NCBI RefSeq assembly: GCF_039537875.1
Contig: NZ_BAABBI010000001.1
Coordinates: 124,001-188,000, forward strand
DNA: 64,000 bases
Direction: 5' to 3'
Source of the DNA: Corallibacter vietnamensis
GTDB lineage: Bacteria; Bacteroidota; Bacteroidia; Flavobacteriales; Flavobacteriaceae
The notes beneath the pieces were generated by a model. It saw only the letters and a list, made by a program, of their open reading frames with translations, did not search any database and was not told the DNA's origin. Both the position numbers and the translations under genes were made by a program. Of this stretch, positions 59,536 to 64,000 are shown in pieces. Each line of letters opens with the position of its first letter. The first letter of the stretch is position 1.

Positions 59536-60999
59536 TTATTTTTGTAATTGCTTTAAAAATTCTCTTACTATTTTAAAATCATCAAAATCGAAACGCTCAC
59601 CACTAATCTCCTGATACGTCTCATGCCCTTTTCCAGCTATTAGAATAATATCATTTGATTGCGCCATTTGACAAGCTGTTTTTATAGCTTGTTTTCTATC
59701 AGTGATTGATATAACTTTTTTGAAATTTTGAGGTTCAACACCAGCTTCTACATCTTCTATAATAGCTTCAGGGTGTTCATTCCTAGGATTATCACTTGTG
59801 AAAATGACTTTTGTACTTAATGCCGATGCAATGTGCCCCATTTTAGGACGCTTGGTTTTATCTCTATTCCCTCCACAACCTACTACCGTAATTAATTCTT
59901 CGTTTTTTGTACGAATACTATTAATGGTTTCAAGAACATTTTTAAGCGCATCTGGAGTATGAGCATAATCAACTATAGCTGTGATTTTGTCATCAGAAAT
60001 AGCATACTGAAAACGCCCTGCAACACTTTCAAGCTCACTTATCAACCTTAAAACCTCAACCTTTTCCAGACCTAAAAGTTCTGCTGTTGCAAAAATCGCC
60101 AAGATATTATACGCATTAAAACTTCCTATTAATCGCGTCCAAACCTCACTATCATTTACCTTAAGAAGTAAACCACTAAACTGATTTTCTAAAATCTGCG
60201 CTTTGTAATTTGCATAGCCTTTTAATGCATAGGTGATTTTTTTTGCTTTGGTGTTTTGCACCATAATCTCACCATTTTTATCATCAGTATTTACTAATGC
60301 AAAAGCAGTTGTTGGCAACTGATCAAAAAAACGTTTTTTCACATCCCGATATTCTGCAAATGTTTCATGATAATCTAAATGATCATGTGATAGATTTGTA
60401 AAAATACCGCCTTCAAAACGCAATCCTTCTGTTCTATTTTGATGAATTCCATGTGAGCTTACCTCCATAAAGCAAAACTCAACACCTTCATCATTCATTT
60501 CTTTTAAATACCTGTTTATAGTTAAAGAATCTGGCGTTGTATGAGTAGCTTGATATGTTTTATTATCAACCATAATTTTTACAGTAGACAAAAGCCCAAC
60601 TTTATAGCCAGCGTTTTTAAACAACTGATATAATAAAGATGCAATGGTTGTTTTTCCATTTGTTCCTGTAACACCAATTAACTTTAAGTTTTCAGATGGA
60701 TTACCGTAATAATTTGAAGCCATTATAGCCAAAGCCATAGATGAGTTCTCTACTTCTACATACGTAACTCCAGCAACATTATTTTTAGGCAATACCTCAC
60801 AAACAATCACAGTTGCCCCTTGCGAAATTGCTGCATCTATAAATTCATGACCATCAGACACAGTTCCTTTTACCGCAACAAACACATCTCCTTTAACAAT
60901 CTTTCTAGAATCAAAATGGATACCATTAATAGACACCGATGTATTCCCTACAACTGCGTTTAAGGTTACTTTGTATAATATGTCTTTTAAATTCATCAT
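59536..60999 (-). CDS. murE: UDP-MurNAc-tripeptide synthetase
   Basis: Adds the third stem residue; in this phylum normally meso-diaminopimelate. The 487-residue ligase shows GIHFDSRKIVKGDVFVAVKG, GVTGTNGKTTIASLLYQLF (ATP), HTTPDSLTINRYL, MEVSSHGIHQNRTEGL and the DAP-binding signature region TSDNPRNEHPEAII, where D-N-P-R is the meso-DAP selective form. GCGGNRDKTKRPKMG and IAGKGHETYQEI follow. One base before mraY and overlapping ftsI by four bases. Confidence 0.97.
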   Translation of the reverse strand: MMNLKDILYKVTLNAVVGNTSVSINGIHFDSRKIVKGDVFVAVKGTVSDGHEFIDAAISQGATVIVCEVLPKNNVAGVTYVEVENSSMALAIMASNYYGNPSENLKLIGVTGTNGKTTIASLLYQLFKNAGYKVGLLSTVKIMVDNKTYQATHTTPDSLTINRYLKEMNDEGVEFCFMEVSSHGIHQNRTEGLRFEGGIFTNLSHDHLDYHETFAEYRDVKKRFFDQLPTTAFALVNTDDKNGEIMVQNTKAKKITYALKGYANYKAQILENQFSGLLLKVNDSEVWTRLIGSFNAYNILAIFATAELLGLEKVEVLRLISELESVAGRFQYAISDDKITAIVDYAHTPDALKNVLETINSIRTKNEELITVVGCGGNRDKTKRPKMGHIASALSTKVIFTSDNPRNEHPEAIIEDVEAGVEPQNFKKVISITDRKQAIKTACQMAQSNDIILIAGKGHETYQEISGERFDFDDFKIVREFLKQLQK

Positions 61000-63008
61000 G
61001 ATGCTTTTAACACAACGGTTTGCTTATCTTTCAACTTAACTCCTTTATCTACTGATTGAGATGTTACCACTCCATTCCCTAACACTTTTACCTTTACATC
61101 AACTTGCATGTTTTCTAACAATGTTATTGCATCCATAAGTGGCAATCCTGTTACATTAGGCATAATAGTTCTGTAAGTTTGCGCTGTTTCATAATACCCA
61201 TCAAACTCTTTACTTACATCATCATTATTAACCTCTAATGATTTCACCTCATCAATTATTGGTGTATCTGTAAATATTTTTTGAGCCACACGCTTAAAAA
61301 CAGGACCAGATACATCTGCCCCATAATATCCTTTCTTTATACTTGGCTTATGAATAACCACAATACAAGAATATTTAGGGTTATCCGCAGGAAAATATCC
61401 CGCAAAAGAGGAAACATATCTCGGCTTATCCTCCCAATCACTCATCCAATATTCGGACTTTGCAGTTCCTGTTTTACCTGCCATTGAAAAATATGGTGAA
61501 TACAAAGACTTTCCAGTACCACGCTCAACCACATTTTTTAATATCTCCTGAATCTCTTTTAGAGTCTTATCAGAACATATTTTTTCATTAATTACCTCTC
61601 TATCAAAAACCTCAACCTCCTTATTCAGCTCTCTTACTTCTTTAATAAACCTAGGTTTTACCAAAACTCCATTATTAGCTATAGCATTATAAAAAGCTAA
61701 TGTTTGAAGCGGTGTCAACTCCATATTATACCCATAAGCCATAGACGGCAATGCGTTTTTACTCCATATTTTATGGCCTGGCTCCGGTATAACTGGCTTG
61801 CCTTCCCCTAAAATAGAAACGCCTAACACCTCATTAAGTTTCCAAGCTTTAAGACGATTTATAAATTTTTCTGGTTGTTTTGAATACCCTTCGTCTATAA
61901 TAGTTGCTATTCCTATATTTGAAGACACCTCTAGAGCTCTAGCCACAGATATTTTTCCATAACCACCATGTTTAGAATCTGTAATAGTACGACCGTAAAA
62001 ATGTTTCCTACCTTTTTTTGTATCTATAACTGTTGCCGTATCTACAATTTTATCCTCTAAAGCTGCCATTAACGCCATAGTTTTAAACGTAGAACCAGGC
62101 TCATGAGATTCACCTACAGCATAATTCAATTTTTCATAGTAAGTTCCCTTACTTGTTCTTCCTAAATTTGAAATAGCTCTAATCTCTCCTGTAGCCACTT
62201 CCATAACAACCACACACCCATGTTCAGCCTCATAATACTCCAACTGTTGCAACAATGAATTATGGGCTATATCCTGAATATTTGTACTTATAGTTGTATA
62301 CACATCGTAACCATCTTTTGGCTCTACTTGATTATAATCTGCGATTGGCTTCCATTGTCCCTTGCCAATACTTTGCTTCAACCTCTTACCGTCTTTACCT
62401 CGCAAATACTTATCGCCAAAAGCACCATCAATACCTGCTCTGGTTACATTCCCTTTATCATCAAAACGCTCATAACCGATAGATCTATGAGCAACACCTC
62501 CCATTGGGTATTCTCGCTTGGTTGTTTGCTCAACTATCAAACCTCCTTTATAAGCACCAAGATTTAACAACGGAAAATTTCGGATACGCAAATAATCTGA
62601 ATACCCTATATTTCTTGCTAACAGATGATATCTATTTTTATAAGCTCGCGCTTTCCTTATTTGCTTTTGATAATAAGAACTAGACTTACCACTGTAAGCA
62701 GCTAACGAATCTGAAAGCGGTTTTAAATATTCCTCAAAAGTTTCTGCTGACGGTGTCAAGGCATCAATACGAATATCATATTTTGGGATTGATGTTGCCA
62801 ACAAATTACCTCCCACCGAATATACATTACCCCTATTAGCCGGGATAACCACATCTTTAATCAAACGCTTATCTGCTAATTTTCGATACTTATCTCCCTG
62901 AACAAATTGAATAGACAATAATTTAAACACAACGAGAAGTGCGAAGATGAACATACATCCTGCCACAAAATACAATCGGTTTAATATGTTCTTCTCGTTT
63001 ACTGCCAA
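60996..63008 (-). CDS. ftsI: Septal transpeptidase FtsI (PBP3) with PASTA domain
   Basis: Cross-links septal peptidoglycan. The 670-residue class B penicillin-binding protein has an N-terminal helix (about 10-32), a pedestal domain with ANRGNVYSVGGNLLATSIP and RKARAYKNRYHLL, and a transpeptidase domain with SxxK in GESHEPGSTFKTMALM, SxN in EVSSNIGIATII and KTG in MAGKTGTAKS. The last 60 residues form a PASTA domain (IMPNVTGLPLMDAITLLENM), which is not found in E. coli FtsI but is usual in Bacteroidota. Overlaps murE by four bases (ATGA) and follows ftsL by seven bases. Confidence 0.96.
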   Translation of the reverse strand: MAVNEKNILNRLYFVAGCMFIFALLVVFKLLSIQFVQGDKYRKLADKRLIKDVVIPANRGNVYSVGGNLLATSIPKYDIRIDALTPSAETFEEYLKPLSDSLAAYSGKSSSYYQKQIRKARAYKNRYHLLARNIGYSDYLRIRNFPLLNLGAYKGGLIVEQTTKREYPMGGVAHRSIGYERFDDKGNVTRAGIDGAFGDKYLRGKDGKRLKQSIGKGQWKPIADYNQVEPKDGYDVYTTISTNIQDIAHNSLLQQLEYYEAEHGCVVVMEVATGEIRAISNLGRTSKGTYYEKLNYAVGESHEPGSTFKTMALMAALEDKIVDTATVIDTKKGRKHFYGRTITDSKHGGYGKISVARALEVSSNIGIATIIDEGYSKQPEKFINRLKAWKLNEVLGVSILGEGKPVIPEPGHKIWSKNALPSMAYGYNMELTPLQTLAFYNAIANNGVLVKPRFIKEVRELNKEVEVFDREVINEKICSDKTLKEIQEILKNVVERGTGKSLYSPYFSMAGKTGTAKSEYWMSDWEDKPRYVSSFAGYFPADNPKYSCIVVIHKPSIKKGYYGADVSGPVFKRVAQKIFTDTPIIDEVKSLEVNNDDVSKEFDGYYETAQTYRTIMPNVTGLPLMDAITLLENMQVDVKVKVLGNGVVTSQSVDKGVKLKDKQTVVLKAS

Positions 63009-63015
63009 GTTGAAC

Positions 63016-63333
63016 TCAATTTTTAGATTTTACTTTAATTTTTGTTGGTGGTATTTCAGAAAGAACAATTCCTTTTTCTTTCATCTTAATTTCCACCGTT
63101 GATTCTTTTTTAAGCCGCATCAACTTTCCTCTTCCTTCTACAAATGCCGAACGAAGTTCTTTCACCTCATTATTAAGCTTTGCTATCAAATGCACCTTTC
63201 TATCAGCACTATGCGAACTCGCTATCATAACAATTGCTAAAACTGAAATAAACAAAATCATTCGCCAGTTTTTAAAAGCATCATCACTTACTAAAAATGT
63301 TCCTTTTAATATGTTATAGACACTACGCTTCAT
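63016..63333 (-). CDS. ftsL: Cell division protein FtsL-like
   Basis: A 105-residue bitopic protein with a cytosolic start (MKRSVYNILKGTFLVSDDAF), one membrane helix (about 26-43, ILFISVLAIVMIASSHS) and a short periplasmic coiled coil (KVHLIAKLNNEVKELRSAF). It matches the FtsL-like proteins that lie between rsmH and ftsI in this phylum. Sequence conservation is weak, so the call rests on topology and position. Starts directly at the rsmH stop. Confidence 0.85.
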   Translation of the reverse strand: MKRSVYNILKGTFLVSDDAFKNWRMILFISVLAIVMIASSHSADRKVHLIAKLNNEVKELRSAFVEGRGKLMRLKKESTVEIKMKEKGIVLSEIPPTKIKVKSKN

Positions 63334-64000
63334 TTATAACTTTTCAGCAATACGAAGTTTTGCACTTCTTGCTCTATTATTTATTTTTATCTCATCACTA
63401 GTTGGCACAATTAAACGCCCAACCTTCTTTAATGGCACTTCAAAATTCCCAAACACATCTCTTTCTGGCTCTCCCTCAAACATACCGTTTCTTATAAATC
63501 GTTTTACCAATCTATCTTCTAAAGAATGGTACGATATCACACTTAATCTCCCACCTTTTTTCAACACTTCTGGTGTTTGCAATAAAAACTCCTTTAAAAC
63601 TTCTATTTCCTGATTTACCTCTATACGAATAGCCTGATAAATCTGTGCCAACACTTTATTTTCTTTTTTGCGCTGCAAAAAGCGCTTTAAAACATCCTTT
63701 AACTGCTCACTAGTTTTTATTGGCTCATTTTCTCTAGACTCAACAATAACTCTCGCCATCGCAGGTGCCTGCCTCAACTCACCATACTGCCACAAAACCT
63801 GACGAATTTGCTCTTCAGCATAATCGTTTACCACATGATATGCCGACAAAGCACTTTGTTGATTCATTCTCATATCAAGATCCGCCTCAAACCTGGTAGA
63901 AAACCCTCGTTCTGCCACATCAAATTGATGCGACGAAACTCCAAAATCTCCTAAAACACCATCAACTTCTTTAACACCATAAAACCTCAAAAACCTTTTT
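63334..64000 (-). CDS. rsmH: 16S rRNA (cytosine1402-N4)-methyltransferase, 5' end outside window
   Basis: Methylates N4 of C1402 in the decoding centre of 16S rRNA. About 222 codons of the C-terminal part are in the window; the frame is open to the edge (codons before Leu-Arg-Phe-Tyr read K-R-F). Visible are GVLGDFGVSSHQFDVAERGF, DLDMRMNQQSALSAYHVVN, AVIVESRENEPIKTSEQL-type helix and SVISYHSLEDRLVKRFIRNG. A full family member has about 300 residues, so roughly 80 are missing at the N-terminus. It is the first dcw gene seen here; mraZ would be expected upstream. Confidence 0.95.
   Translation of the reverse strand, partial: KRFLRFYGVKEVDGVLGDFGVSSHQFDVAERGFSTRFEADLDMRMNQQSALSAYHVVNDYAEEQIRQVLWQYGELRQAPAMARVIVESRENEPIKTSEQLKDVLKRFLQRKKENKVLAQIYQAIRIEVNQEIEVLKEFLLQTPEVLKKGGRLSVISYHSLEDRLVKRFIRNGMFEGEPERDVFGNFEVPLKKVGRLIVPTSDEIKINNRARSAKLRIAEKL

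Noticed and set aside
1..64000. Search for CRISPR arrays, insertion sequences, prophage, defence systems and rRNA genes
   Set aside because: None seen. All long frames are core or envelope genes of consistent base composition; only one tRNA was found.

Overview
The window is a low-GC (about one third G+C by eye) chromosomal segment of a marine-type member of the Bacteroidota, almost certainly family Flavobacteriaceae. Supporting signs are: two proteins with C-terminal type IX secretion (T9SS) sorting domains; T9SS parts (plug protein and PorT); a TamL lipoprotein; a short primary sigma factor without region 1.1; a Na+-translocating NQR complex with ApbE; and a dozen perfect copies of the Bacteroidota -7 element TAnnTTTG directly upstream of genes. 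Most of the window is core metabolism and cell envelope. I see no prophage, insertion sequence, CRISPR array or defence island.

Layout. 1-5800: tail of an M48 protease, a secreted ankyrin protein (minus) with an ECF-type promoter, then a plus-strand run gpmI, HAD phosphatase, map, DUF3050, methyltransferase, DUF423. 5850-12720 (minus): a T9SS-exported beta-helix protein, a LytTR response regulator with its TPR-LytS kinase, apbE and a small NQR-associated protein. 12847-13221: a cupin lipoprotein. 13272-19310 (minus): nqrABCDEF. 19480-24700: T9SS plug, apaG, a translationally coupled DUF6695/TANGO2 pair (minus) and pruA. 24817-30600: secreted lipase-like T9SS cargo, rsmG, fatty-acid desaturase, aminotransferase and a small membrane protein. 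30795-33639: trkH-trkA. 33776-38654: menaquinone methyltransferase, porT, an rRNA/tRNA methyltransferase and tamL. 38705-44453: fbaA, accD, a lipoprotein, rpsO and pnp. 44742-47654: proC, a broken proB remnant followed by a palindromic repeat, rpoD and rpe. 47658-64000 (minus): M90 peptidase, tRNA-Arg, yqeY-like gene, then the division and cell wall (dcw) cluster ftsZ-ftsA-ftsQ-murC-murG-ftsW-murD-mraY-murE-ftsI-ftsL-rsmH (rsmH runs off the window).

How they work together. NQR builds the sodium gradient; ApbE attaches FMN to NqrB and NqrC, and the small gene fused to the apbE operon is a candidate helper. UbiE/MenG makes the menaquinone that NQR reduces. Plug and PorT belong to the T9SS that would export the two sorting-domain proteins, and TamL belongs to outer-membrane assembly. 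RpoD is the sigma factor that would read the TAnnTTTG promoters found throughout.

The most unusual points are the truncated proB next to an intact proC, the DUF6695/TANGO2 coupled pair whose DUF6695 member looks like a permuted papain-like enzyme, the near-leaderless NQR/ApbE-associated gene, the ECF-type promoter before the ankyrin gene, and an AccD without its zinc ribbon cysteines. Several gene starts were moved downstream because the longest reading frame began inside a promoter box or a terminator.
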